A stretch of 64,000 nt of DNA from Mauremys mutica (lineage: Eukaryota > Chordata > Testudines > Geoemydidae), in NCBI RefSeq assembly GCF_020497125.1, contig NC_059087.1:17207925-17271924 (forward strand), written 5' to 3'. A program made the position numbers and the translations under genes. The first letter of the stretch is position 1. Every line of letters starts with the position of its first letter. The notes under the pieces were generated by a model. That model was not told where the DNA came from. It saw nothing but the letters and a program-made list of their open reading frames with translations, and searched no databases. This document shows, in pieces, positions 54,630 to 63,700 of this stretch.

Positions 54630-55935
54630 CTTGTTGTGCCTACATGCAGCGCATTCAGGTCTCACAATTTTTTTTTATGAGCATACGATATTTGCTCTTT
54701 ATTTAAATCCCCACCTGCTGGAATGAAGAGATTGCATGAGAATCTCACTTTCATTCAAAAAAAGGACATTTCTAGCACTCTTAGTTGCTGGGAAACGCTT
54801 GAAAACGTGAAACGAGTGTATCCTACAGACACAGAAACCAGAAGGCAAATAAAAAGAGGTACAAATTTATTACTGTTTAAAGCCAATCATGATTTTTGAA
54901 CACTCGGGGTTTGCAATACTGTAGATGGGAGCTGAGCTCTTTTGAAAATCTGGGTTTTTTTAAGAGCATAAACAAAATTGTGTAGTAAACTCACAGCATT
55001 TGTAGGACTGGCACTTCAGTCAAAGTGCTCTTTCAAACATAGAAAGTAATATAGTGCTGCAATAAACTGGATTCTTTTCATTCCTTTGTGTTCCCTTCAT
55101 TTGGCGCAAGACCAAATCTTCTCTGTTCCCTACCCAGACATCAAAGTTATTCTGCTAAATATCCTGTCCTCTTGCAGTTTTGGTGAAAAATAAAATATGC
55201 ACAAAAGAGACAGAATTATGCCTTCAAGGGTCTCATAAAATTCCTGTGAACGATAAATCAAAACAAAATAATAATTACCACCAGCCAAAGGAGCACATCT
55301 ACACTTCAGATTTTTCTCCTACTTTTTCCTAGCTTATCAAATCTACACCAGGGTGGAAATCCCAGATTCTCCTAAAGATATTGATACGCTGGTAATCTCA
55401 AACTCTGAAACTCTTTGGGAAGGCCAAGCCCACCGTATCTACTTGGGGCTTCACCACAGTGCTCCCAAATCTCGCTTGGAGTTAGAAGTGGTACAATTCT
55501 AGAAGCAAGATGCCCTTTTTTTTAAAATGGATATACGTATCTTGCAAGCCCTTTGGGCCATATTCTGGTTTCATTGCATAAATAATAAGCACTTACAAAG
55601 CGTTTTTCTTCTTAGGATCGCAAAGTGGCCGACAAAGCTGTGTGAAGCCCCTATAATCCCCAATGGTGGAGAATCTGTGGGTTCAACAAAAATATGGGGA
55701 GGGGGAATAAGGAAAACATATGGGAGGATTCAAGTTGGCCCCAATGAATAAGTTATATGAAATGTTAAAGTCAAGTTTAGAGCCCTTCACAATTTCCTCC
55801 TAGCTGGCTTTAATTCACATGTTCAGGGCTCTTCTCTGCTACTCCTCAGTGATCCATGGAGCATCACTGGCCACGGGAGGATTTCTCTTTCTGCCTGTAA
55901 ATGGAAGAAGAGATACGAGAGAAGAAGGGAAGGGG
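54630..55935. other. Unique AT-rich non-coding sequence
   Basis: No repeat or exon recognised. Confidence 0.4.
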
Positions 55936-55939
55936 AAGT

Positions 55940-56100
55940 TGGGATGATATGGGCCATACTCGGCCCTGATTTCCATTGACTTTCCATTGACTCTTCCATC
56001 GGAAGAGAGCAGGCCAAATTCTTCTCTGACCTACAGCCACTGCAACTTCATTGAACTCAGTCGGGTGAAACAAGGTGCAAAGCAGAACACAATTTGGCCC
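55940..56100. mobile_element. Short fold-back repeats ('GGCCAAATTCT' type)
   Basis: AGGCCAAATTCTTCTCTGAC at 56,011 and CAGAACACAATTTGGCCCC at 56,083 are inverted arms around CTTCATTGAACTCAGTCGGG. A second, decayed unit (TTTCCATTGACTTTCCATTG) lies just left. Confidence 0.55.
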
Positions 56101-56104
56101 CACT

Positions 56105-57530
56105 CCTTCCTGTGCATCAGCTGGCAGCCCAAGGCCAGCACTGAGGAGCCCTCCAAAAAGGGGTCTGGGAGCCAGACCAAAGTGTGCTGCCCATGCAGTG
56201 CCACAGAAAAGGCGTCAGCACTTTGCAGGCAGAGCGCCTCTGGCAATCTCCATGCAGGCAGTGCTGTTTCACACACTTCTTAATGTCACTGTCTTCAAAA
56301 GCTCAGTAGAGCTAAGTTATGCAGATGAGCCTGATTCATCCTTGCCCTCTGCCCCCACGTGCAGGCTACAACTGGCATAATGGGACTGTAACGTAGGTGT
56401 GGGGCCTTCCAGTGGGTAGCACTGGTGGAGGGGGCCCTGTACACCAGGTCCAGGGCTGGCCCCACTACCTCAATGTTCTCCCTGCAGAAACGCCAAGCAC
56501 AGAGAGGGTTTCAGGTGAGATGAGGAGAAGGCATGGCTGGGACTTCACGATTCCTTAGCTGTGTAAGACGCATAGTCCTTGGAACACAACTCAGGGATGC
56601 CTTAGCCAGCACTCAGAAGCCCTGCAGAATCAATGAGGTGTAAAGCCACCTCCCTTGGTCCCCGAGCTGGGTTCCGAGCTCGGGCAGAGACTAATTCTTC
56701 CCAAAAGGCACTGCGTTCAAACCGAATGAAATTAATTTATGGGATTCTACCAAGCCATGACGTTGTCTGATTAAAATATGACCATATAGATCATTGTTGC
56801 AACCATTGTTATATCTGTGCAACAAATCTTGTACAAAGGTTCTCAGGTGAGGTGTCTATGAAAAGGTTATGATTTGCTGGTTATGATTTTGCCATCATTT
56901 GCTATCATGTATCATTTTTGTATTTGAAGTTATGAGTATTGGTTCTATACGTGGACTTCAAATGTTTGCTCCTGAGGTACCGCCCACAAAGTAGCTAGCC
57001 AGCACATCTTGGAGGGACTATTCAAATTGAGTGGCCCCTCAAAAGAACATTTAACTGACAATGAACCATGGGAGATGCTTATTACACTTAATGGAATTTC
57101 CTCCTGTGAGTAGGCAAAATGCATGGACACGTGACTTGCCCACCTGACTCCAACCACCATCTTGTTACTGTATTGTTCCACAGTAAGAACAATGGGGTTC
57201 CCTCCACATGGAAACCCCTCCATTTTGCCTTTTTCCTGCCCAAACCTCTGGACTATGGAGTATACTAATGGGATCATTCTAACTGGATTGAGGTCCTTCA
57301 ATGATTTGGAAGCAGCCAGAGACTTGATTCAAGCCAGTAGTTTATTCCATCACTGCTACAAGCCTGAACCAAGGACTTTGCATTTATTGTATGTATTTGG
57401 TTCCTTTAACCAATTTAACTCTCACTTTTCTGTCTTTCTTTCTATGAATAAATCTTTAGATTTTAAATACTAAAGGATTGGCATCAGAGTGATTTTTGGG
57501 TAAGATCGGTTATATATTGACCTGGGTGTG
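56105..57530. other. Unique non-coding sequence
   Basis: The 118-codon minus frame at 56,945-57,301 and the opposed 103-codon plus frame have no recognisable domain. Nothing is called. Confidence 0.4.
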
Positions 57531-57534
57531 TGGC

Positions 57535-57689
57535 CAGGGGCGGCTCTAGACATTTTGCTGCCCCAAGCATGGAGGGTCCGCTGGTCCCGCGGCTTCGGCG
57601 GACCTCCCTCGCGGCGACCGGCAGAGCGCCCCCCACGGCTTGCCGCCCCAGGCACGCACTTGGAGCGCTGGTGCCTGGAGCCGCCCCTG
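57535..57689. mobile_element. GC-rich hAT-like element, copy 4 (shortest)
   Basis: Ends CAGGGGCGGCTCTAG and CCTGGAGCCGCCCCTG are inverted repeats. TGTGTGGC flanks it perfectly at 57,527-57,534 and 57,690-57,697. At 155 bp it lacks the tandem array of the 45.6-kb copy and holds only one GGTCCGCTGGTCCCGCGG block. It is probably close to the minimal mobile form. Confidence 0.92.
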
Positions 57690-57699
57690 TGTGTGGCTG

Positions 57700-58080
57700 G
57701 TCCTTTGGGATCAGAAGAACCTTTTATTTGATGAGAGCGGTTGTAAAGAACCACTCATCTCTGAATCCAGTGTTTTTGGTGGTGACATAAGAACTGGAAT
57801 GCCCGAGGAAACTGCTTTATGACTTCTTGTTAGCCAATGTGGTGAAACAGAAGTTTACTTTTGTAGCTGGCTTGGTATATCTTATGGAAGAATAACCTCC
57901 AGTTTGGGGTTGTGTTTGCCCTATTTCTCATCAGTTTGTCCTAAATTTGGCATCCTCAGTTGTGACCCAAGAAGGCACGGTTACACAAGCCTTTTCCTGA
58001 AAGGCTAGCATAACTTCTCAGCGCTTTCTGGGGCAGGTAGCAGCATCGAATATTCTGACAGGAGCTGTGGCTTTTTGCAT
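57700..58080. other. Unique non-coding sequence
   Basis: Nothing recognisable. Confidence 0.4.
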
Positions 58081-58084
58081 TCTC

Positions 58085-58440
58085 ATGAGAGCAATTAGGT
58101 TCATTAGTGGGCAATTAATTCCTTTGTTTACCTGCCAAGTTCAGTTGATCCTTAGGGTTCATTTTAAGATAAATCCCCCCTAGGAAAAATTCTCATGAAC
58201 CTGACAATATTAAGTCTGATGAGTAACATGACAGGCACTTAACTGCATCATTTACTGCATGAGAAAAATAATACTCAGAATTGCTATTAAAGCCCATCCG
58301 TGATGAATTCTGGCTGTTTTTAAATGATAATTTATTAGGAAAGTTTAACAATTTTTTGCTTTTATTTCTTTAGCTGAAGATGCCTAACATCAAGAAATAT
58401 AATCTACAGACTCATGCAGTTTGGATAAAGGTATCTTCTT
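58085..58440. other. Unique sequence, candidate conserved non-coding element
   Basis: This repeat-free block contains AGCAATTAGGTTCATTAG, GGGCAATTAATTCCTTTG, TTAAATGATAATTTATTAGG and CATTTACTGCATGAG. Homeodomain-type TAATTA/ATTAG cores are dense and the composition differs from the flanks. This resembles vertebrate enhancer DNA; it is an inference only. Confidence 0.3.
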
Positions 58441-58514
58441 AACCTGTGATTTATTGGGCTGAAATTCACCCATGTGCACAGGGCCAGCAAAATGAGTATA
58501 CACCATGTAGCATG

Positions 58515-58612
58515 GGCAATAGACCCAGATCGTCAAAAGGTAACTAACTCCCATTGAAACCAATGGGATTCAGGCACCTAAATTCCTTTGAAGATCTTGG
58601 CCTAGCTAGTGA
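58515..58612. mobile_element. Short fold-back repeat ('GACCCAGATC' type)
   Basis: GACCCAGATCGTCAAAAGG at the left pairs with CCTTTGAAGATCTTGGCC at the right, around CTAACTCCCATTGAAACC and AATGGGATTCAGG. It is the same family as at 24.9 and 27.1 kb and is the most complete copy here. Confidence 0.6.
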
Positions 58613-58614
58613 CA

Positions 58615-59390
58615 CACAGGCCTCATGCAGGCTCTCTGCACAGGGCTAAATTTCACCATCAGTGCAGTCCAAGGTAACTAACATAATACATTTAGCAAAC
58701 AATAACAAAAGCCACGGAAGTTAGACAAGTACATTCCCTGGCCAGAATCCTAGAGTCCGTAAATTCTTACTCAGGCAAAAAACTGCTTCTGAAGAGAAGG
58801 ACTGAGGAGCAGAACAAGCCTCCTCAAAGCAGGCAATTGGCCATGGGAAAAGTGTGGGAAACCACACAAATGGGGTACATTGGTGTAAAAGGAGAGGTTG
58901 CGCTAACAAGGCAACATGCTGTTTGACTCCATGGAAGCCTGTTCATTGATTAAGGACTGCCCGATTTTAGAGGGGGCATGGTCGTGTGGGGAGGGAATGG
59001 AGGTGGACGTGTCAGCACTAGATGGTGTGGAGTCCCCATCTGTGATGTGCCTCCTCCTCCTCTGAAGGAGAGTTTTGAGTAAACTCGGGTAAGTTTTGCC
59101 TCTTCTTCCTTAGTCTATTCTCTAGCTATCTCCACAAAGGACTTCTGAGCCCTCATCCCCTGCCTCTCGCTCTCTGTAGATTGAACCTTGATCCCTGTAT
59201 AGATGACTCAGAGGAAACTTCATGAATCCAAACTCTGGAAGTTTCCTGGCCCAACACAGGCCTCTTTTCCAAGATCTGGCCCGGAATAAGGGCTGGATGA
59301 GTTAGCCTTAAATATTCAGAGCAAGGGAGATGTGATGGGAGAAGCTTTCCAGGTTGCTTGCCCATAGAGTTAGAAATAAAGAACTATATG
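58615..59390. other. Unique non-coding sequence
   Basis: Nothing recognisable. Confidence 0.4.
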
Positions 59391-59393
59391 CAC

Positions 59394-59535
59394 TGTGAGG
59401 TCATAGATATAAGTAGCAACTAGAGAACTCCCTAACCAGAAAAATGTCCTAAGTTTATTAAGTTCCATGCTGCAACGCATCCTGGTCCTCTCTGGAGGAC
59501 TACAAACTCCACATTTCTATAAAGGATTAAAAATT
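59394..59535 (-). repeat. Gypsy 3' LTR (with adjacent TG/CA microsatellite)
   Basis: From TGTGAGGTCATAGATATAAG through ACTCCCTAACCAGAA, CATCCTGGTCCTCTCTGG and AAACTCCACA it aligns in order with 63,529-63,700. Similarity stops near 59,535. The LTR may really extend through the (TG)n(CA)n tract to about 59,627, where a GGGGTGGG purine run on the minus strand could be the polypurine tract. Confidence 0.75.
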
Positions 59536-59539
59536 AAAG

Positions 59540-59540
<1 letters not shown>

Positions 59541-59585
<45 letters not shown>

Positions 59586-59588
59586 CAC

Positions 59589-59627
<39 letters not shown>
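59541..59627. repeat. (TG)n(CA)n inverted microsatellite
   Basis: About 40 bases of TG, then TATACACACATACATA, then about 30 bases of CA. The two tracts are complementary, so the region can fold into a hairpin or alternating purine-pyrimidine structure. Confidence 0.95.
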
Positions 59628-59628
<1 letters not shown>

Positions 59629-59811
59629 ACCCCAATTCAGAATAAATTTCAAATTCCTGAAAACTATTTACACTGCTATGTCCCCTTATCAATTGCATGT
59701 AAATAATCCTGAGCAGTATTCTAAAGATCAATTCTTTGAGGGGGTCTGATTAGTCTTCACAACCCTGTTCACTTCTGTTGAGTTTCCAGATGGAGTTCCT
59801 CATGGAGGGGC

Positions 59812-60003
59812 TCAATTCCTGACAGAGTGCCTGCAGGTCTGAGAACCAATTTTTGTTGCCTTGGGAAATATTGATCGATTAATCCGATTCCTCCAGAGAA
59901 GTCCCGTATGAGTCTCCACGAGGCAAGAGCTGGTAGTTTCTGCAGTTACGAGCAGTTCTAAGTGTCGGAGTTTTTGAGTCAAAACTTTGTTCCCTGATCT
60001 CAT
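59812..60003 (-). pseudogene. Gypsy integrase C-terminal fragment
   Basis: The frame contains SSCLVETHTGLLWRNRINRS, which fits the C-terminal end of Gypsy integrases, where an S-x-x-V-x-T-x-x-G-x-x-x-RNR motif is usual. It lies downstream of the catalytic core in minus-strand order and is followed by the 3' LTR after about 200 bases. Confidence 0.6.
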
Positions 60004-60233
60004 TTCAGGGAGTACTTTTGTTTTGTGCCAAACACTGAAGTTGTGTTGCTGCCAGATTTGTATTTCAGCATCTCATTTTCAAAATTGCCTCAGGTCAGGC
60101 CACTTAGGTTTAAGCTGTATGGGTTCCACAGGGAAAGGCATCCTTAGTCATCTTCCCACCAGAAGTTCTGCTGGAGGTAGTCCAGATGCAAGAGGTGTTG
60201 ATCGATATGCCAAGAGTGCTTTATATAGGTTCA

Positions 60234-60476
60234 CTATTTTTGCTGAAGCTTTTTTAAAGTCTGCACTGCTCTCTTCATCTCCCCGTTGCTCTGGAGATAA
60301 TGTGGACTACTAGTAAAAAGGTCAAAATTAAAGTCCTGCACAAATGCTAAGAATGTTTCCAAGGTAAAATGAGGCCCATTATGAGATATAAGAACTCCAG
60401 GAACTCCATGTCTTGCAGATATTGACTTTAGTTTCTGGATGACCTGTGCCGATGAAGTCTGTGTAAGTATAGCCAA
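60234..60476 (-). pseudogene. Gypsy integrase catalytic core fragment
   Basis: Integrase inserts the element's DNA copy into the host chromosome using a DDE triad. This 80-codon frame holds the second and third parts: VPGVLISHNGPHFTLETF, where the usual aspartate before NGP is histidine (codon at about 60,381-60,383), and SPHYLQSNGEMKRAVQTLK, which retains the glutamate. The first aspartate should lie upstream, in sequence that is no longer in frame. Upstream, near 60,925-60,945, a CRTCQQIRGEQQ reading resembles the second half of the HHCC zinc-binding domain. Loss of one catalytic residue means it is inactive. Confidence 0.8.
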
Positions 60477-61212
60477 GTCAGTATATCTGGAGAAGTAATT
60501 AACTACACTAATGTAAGTGTGTCCTTTCCAGTAAAAGCAAATCTGTGGCTACCCACTGCCAAGGTCTGTCAGGTAGCTTTGTAGAGAGTAATGGTTCTGA
60601 CGATTGTTTCCCCCCCACCTCGTTACATATCTGGCGGTCCACGACATTCTGAATTTGCCTACTCAGGCCAGGCGGGCATATGGATTATTGTGCTCGTGCA
60701 CAACACTTGTTTATACCTTGGTGTTGCTCATGGATTTTGTACAGCATCTCTCTCTAAAGTACCTTTGGTATAGGAATGTGCCGTCCTTCAGCCATGTGAA
60801 GGTCACTTCAGTCCTGCCAATATGCAATAGGCCTGTTGGAAGCTGACTCAACCCCACCCCCTTTGGCACAGTTGAGTCAGTTTCTGGCAAGTCTCATCCT
60901 TTTGTTGTTCACCTCTAATTTGCTGGCAGGTTCTGCAACTGCTGCCAGAACAAGGTCAATGTAGACTGACATATTTCTCTAAATCTTTTTCTTCTTCTGT
61001 TGGTAGCTGCTCAACTGGGGCTTCAGATAGAGTGTAGTTTCTGTGAGTATTTTCTCCAGTATATGTTCAATATTGAAAGAAAATTGCATTAACCATAGTC
61101 AAAATCTTTGAATCCTAGGTGGAAGGTCATCCAGTCATTTTGAACTCAATCATGCCTCTAAGAGTCTGTTTATAGGTTAAAATTCAAGTCAAAGAGATAT
61201 GCACTGAGCTGT

Positions 61213-61476
61213 TCACAGTGCCAAGTGCCTGCTAGAGCTTCTTTTTCCACTTAAGCATACTGCTGCTTGGTTTTTGTGAGGCTTCTTGATATGAATGCTA
61301 CAGGTCTCCGGTCTCCTTCTGGTTGTTTTTGTGAGAGCCCTGCTCCTAAGCCATGATGATGATGCATCTACTGCTATTGCTGTTGGATAGTTACCAAATA
61401 TTGTGCCAAAGCAGGAAGAGATGTCAATAGTTTTTATTTGATTAAAGGTATTTTGTTGTGTGCTCCCCAGATCCAC
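61213..61476 (-). pseudogene. Gypsy RNase H fragment
   Basis: The 87-codon frame contains QQNTFNQIKTIDISSC and AIAVDASSSWLRSRAL, the start of the RT connection/RNase H region. The VDAS motif carries the first catalytic aspartate of Gypsy RNase H. After it the frame drifts (TTRRRPETCSIHIKK), indicating a frameshift. RNase H removes the RNA strand during reverse transcription; this copy is broken. Confidence 0.7.
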
Positions 61477-61689
61477 ATATTGTGACCATTACGAAGATCC
61501 CTTAAGCATTTTGTTGGTTGAGCTAAATTAGTTAAGAATTTTGTCATGTCCAGAAATCTTCTTACGGCAGAAACATCTTTGGGTTCAAGTAACAAGTAAT
61601 GCCTTCAGTTTCTCTGAATCCAATTGAATTCCCCGTTTGCTACAAATTTTATCTGCTTCTTCACAAACTTATATTTCTCATTTGGAGTG

Positions 61690-62212
61690 AGACTGGCTTG
61701 TTATAAGCATCTCAAAACTGCATGTAGTCTCATCATGTTCACTTCTATCTCTACCACATACCGACACATAATCTGCATGGCAAAGGATGCCAGGCAAACC
61801 TGCCATGATCTGAGAGATTCTCTTTTAAAAGTGTTCTGGTGCTGAAGATATGCTAAATGGGAGACAATTGAAACATCACCTTCCAAACGGGGTGATTAAT
61901 GTAGTCAATAGTATCGATTCTTTACTGAGGGGGACTTGCCAGAAGCCTGCTGTAGTATCTAATTTTGAAAAGACTTTGGCTTCTGATAACTGGAAATGTT
62001 TGGTCAACTGCAGGAAGCATGTGTCTTTCTCTGCACATGCTTTTATTTAGTTGTGTAAAGTCCACACAAATCCAAAATTTGCCACTGGGTTTTGGTACCA
62101 CAACCATCCCCCCATACCAGTCAGAGGGTTCTTCTATCTGGGAAATAACCTCATAACTTCTCTCTTTAATACTTCTTTGACCTTCCTTAGCAAGGGTATG
62201 GGGATGTGGCAT
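61690..62212 (-). pseudogene. Gypsy reverse transcriptase, broken
   Basis: The 5' part (61,922-62,212) reads VISQIEEPSDWYGGMVVVPK and FWICVDFTQLNKSMCRERHM, the conserved N-terminal fingers and palm entry of Gypsy RT. Around 61,730-61,855 a second frame reads PFSISSAPEHF, a stop, then KRISQIMAGLPGILCHADYV and GRDRSEHDE. The double aspartate of the catalytic box is replaced by Ala-Asp-Tyr, and a stop precedes it. RT copies the element's RNA into DNA, primed by the tRNA at the binding site near 63.5 kb. Several lesions make it non-functional. Confidence 0.82.
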
Positions 62213-62319
62213 GGGGATGTAAGAGCAAAGAAAGTCTCTGAGGACACCAGTTTTATTTTGTACTCCCCTGACAGCTTTCCTAGCCCTGTGAAGACGTGCG
62301 GCTACATCTCCTATACAGT

Positions 62320-62600
62320 TTACATTTCGCCATTAATGCATTCCAGTTCCTCTTCTAGGTGTAGTCCTCGTATCGCTGCCAAGCCTAGTAGGGGAGTTGT
62401 CAGTCCTTGGGTTACATATATTATGTGTTGAAGAACTTTCCATCCTGTCTCCAATTTCCCAAGGAACTGGCCGCAAACATCCAGTGTAGTGTTACTAGCC
62501 CCACGTGTGATCTTTTTTGGAACTACAGTTACTGCTACCTCAGTTTCAAATTTAAATGTAAGGTATTGACCCTTTAGATTCATACTTGTATACCAAGGTG
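62320..62600 (-). pseudogene. Gypsy protease region
   Basis: In the 133-codon frame 62,320-62,721, the reading LKGQYLTFKFETEVAVTVVP stands where an aspartic protease has its D-[ST]-G-A active site. Here it is Glu-Thr-Glu-Val, so the catalytic aspartate is lost. It continues QGLTTPLLGLAAIRGL, the typical C-terminal G-L-x-A-[IL] end of such proteases. The gag zinc knuckle is in the same frame just upstream, as in elements with a gag-pol fusion. Confidence 0.7.
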
Positions 62601-62697
62601 TTAACTGTTCTATTGAGGCTATAATCTCTAGTACTGTGGACTTCTTGTCATCTGATAACATCCCCTCTTGGATTGTTTCCACTGGTTTTGGTGACCA

Positions 62698-62739
62698 GCA
62701 TGCTAGTGCAAAATGTCCCATTTTGTGACATCTCCTACA
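62698..62739 (-). pseudogene. Gypsy gag CCHC zinc knuckle
   Basis: The minus-strand reading CRRCHKMGHFALAC is an exact C-x2-C-x4-H-x4-C zinc knuckle, the RNA-binding motif of the nucleocapsid part of Gag. All four metal ligands are intact. Immediately upstream, QCPAKEAE resembles the linker before the knuckle. Confidence 0.85.
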
Positions 62740-63234
62740 TTCTGCTTCCTTCGCTGGACATTGCTACCTGCGGTGGGTTGGTGTCTTACCTTATTTTCGA
62801 AGCTTCCCTTCTTTCAAGGTTCTTTGGTCTCCCACTCTCTAATTGTGCACTGTTCTTATCTTGTAAATAGTATTGTCTGACTGCTTTCACGTTTGTGTCT
62901 TTTCTCTTTACTGCGTCACTATTGTCTGATGCGGTCTCCCCTGTGCTGTTCGCAGGTAAGTCACGTTGCTGATTTCTTGCATTCTAACTTCTGCTATAGC
63001 TTTGGCTGGTGTGAGATCTGGGTCTAATTGAAGCTGTGAGGATAAACTGGTGTCTCAGTTACCAGCAACCATCTTGTCGCTTATTAGCGCTTCTTTCAAC
63101 ATTCCGTATTCCATCAAAAGCCTTTTTCACTTTGAAGTATTCTTTCTTCCTCATTAGTGAAGGGTAGGGCACATAGGATATCAGCAACAGCAGCATCACC
63201 CATGGCAAATATCAGGCCATTTACCTAGTATTCT

Positions 63235-63345
63235 TCTGCTTTCTCTATTAAACCAAGAATCATGCAAATCTATGGATCCAGCAAGGCCAACTGCCTGAGT
63301 TGCCAAAATCAAATTCCTCTAACAGAGCCATTTGTGCTATGGGCT
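63235..63345 (-). pseudogene. Gypsy gag N-terminal remnant
   Basis: A frame reading ALLEEFDFGNSGSWPCWIHR then FA, stop, FLV and two stops resembles the start of vertebrate Gypsy Gag proteins, where F-x(8)-W-x-x-W-x-x-RF is usual. Its position about 180 bases after the primer-binding site supports this. Between it and the zinc knuckle the gag frame is not readable. Confidence 0.5.
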
Positions 63346-63500
63346 CTATTCCTGCCCTGAGACAGGGATCTTCCTCCTTCCTGCTGCAGCTTTCACAGGT
63401 CTCTACCCTGTTTTCCCATTCTCTTACCACTCCAGCAGCTGGGGGTGGGGAGGAGGTCTCTTTCCGCCCCCCACCCCCGTTACTCCTTCTTTAGAGAGAG

Positions 63501-63523
63501 GGATTCCCTCACTGCTGACACCA
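63501..63523 (-). other. Gypsy primer-binding site, tRNA-Leu type
   Basis: The minus strand reads TGGTGTCAGCAGTGAGG then GAATCC, beginning five bases inside the 5' LTR end. TGG is the complement of the tRNA CCA tail. The rest agrees with the 3' end of a vertebrate tRNA-Leu (CAG) as I recall it, differing at about 2 of the first 17 positions. The tRNA identity should be checked against a tRNA set. Confidence 0.7.
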
Positions 63524-63528
63524 TGTAG

Positions 63529-63700
63529 TGTGAGGACATAGATGTAAAGAGCCATGCTTTAAGCAGCAAATAGATAATTCCCTAACCAGGAAGTTCCTAC
63601 ACTTACTTATAAAGCTCCCTGGTACAACAAATCCTGGTCCTCTCTGGTAACTGTGGAGAACCATGAACTCCATAACTACTCCACACTATAGATAAGCAAG
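63529..63700 (-). repeat. Gypsy 5' LTR
   Basis: From TGTGAGGACATAGATGTAAA it aligns with the 3' LTR through ATTCCCTAACCAGGAAG, AATCCTGGTCCTCTCTGG and GAACTCCATAACTACTCC. It contains a 15-20-base insertion relative to the other LTR near 63,550 and another near 63,645. The right boundary is approximate. Confidence 0.72.

Larger units (their letters stand above)
59394..63700 (-). mobile_element. Ty3/Gypsy LTR retrotransposon, full-length layout but decayed
   Basis: Reading the minus strand, the order is 5' LTR, primer-binding site, gag with a CCHC knuckle, protease, reverse transcriptase, RNase H, integrase and 3' LTR. Protease-RT-RNase H-integrase is the Ty3/Gypsy order. Length is about 4.3 kb. 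All coding parts carry stops, frameshifts or altered active-site residues. No envelope-like frame is seen between integrase and the 3' LTR. The LTRs differ by many substitutions and indels, so the insertion is old. A target duplication could not be found because the right edge is unclear. Confidence 0.85.

Noticed and set aside
59640..59810. Possible envelope gene between integrase and 3' LTR of the Gypsy element
   Set aside because: Only about 170-200 bases are available and no open frame of useful length is present.
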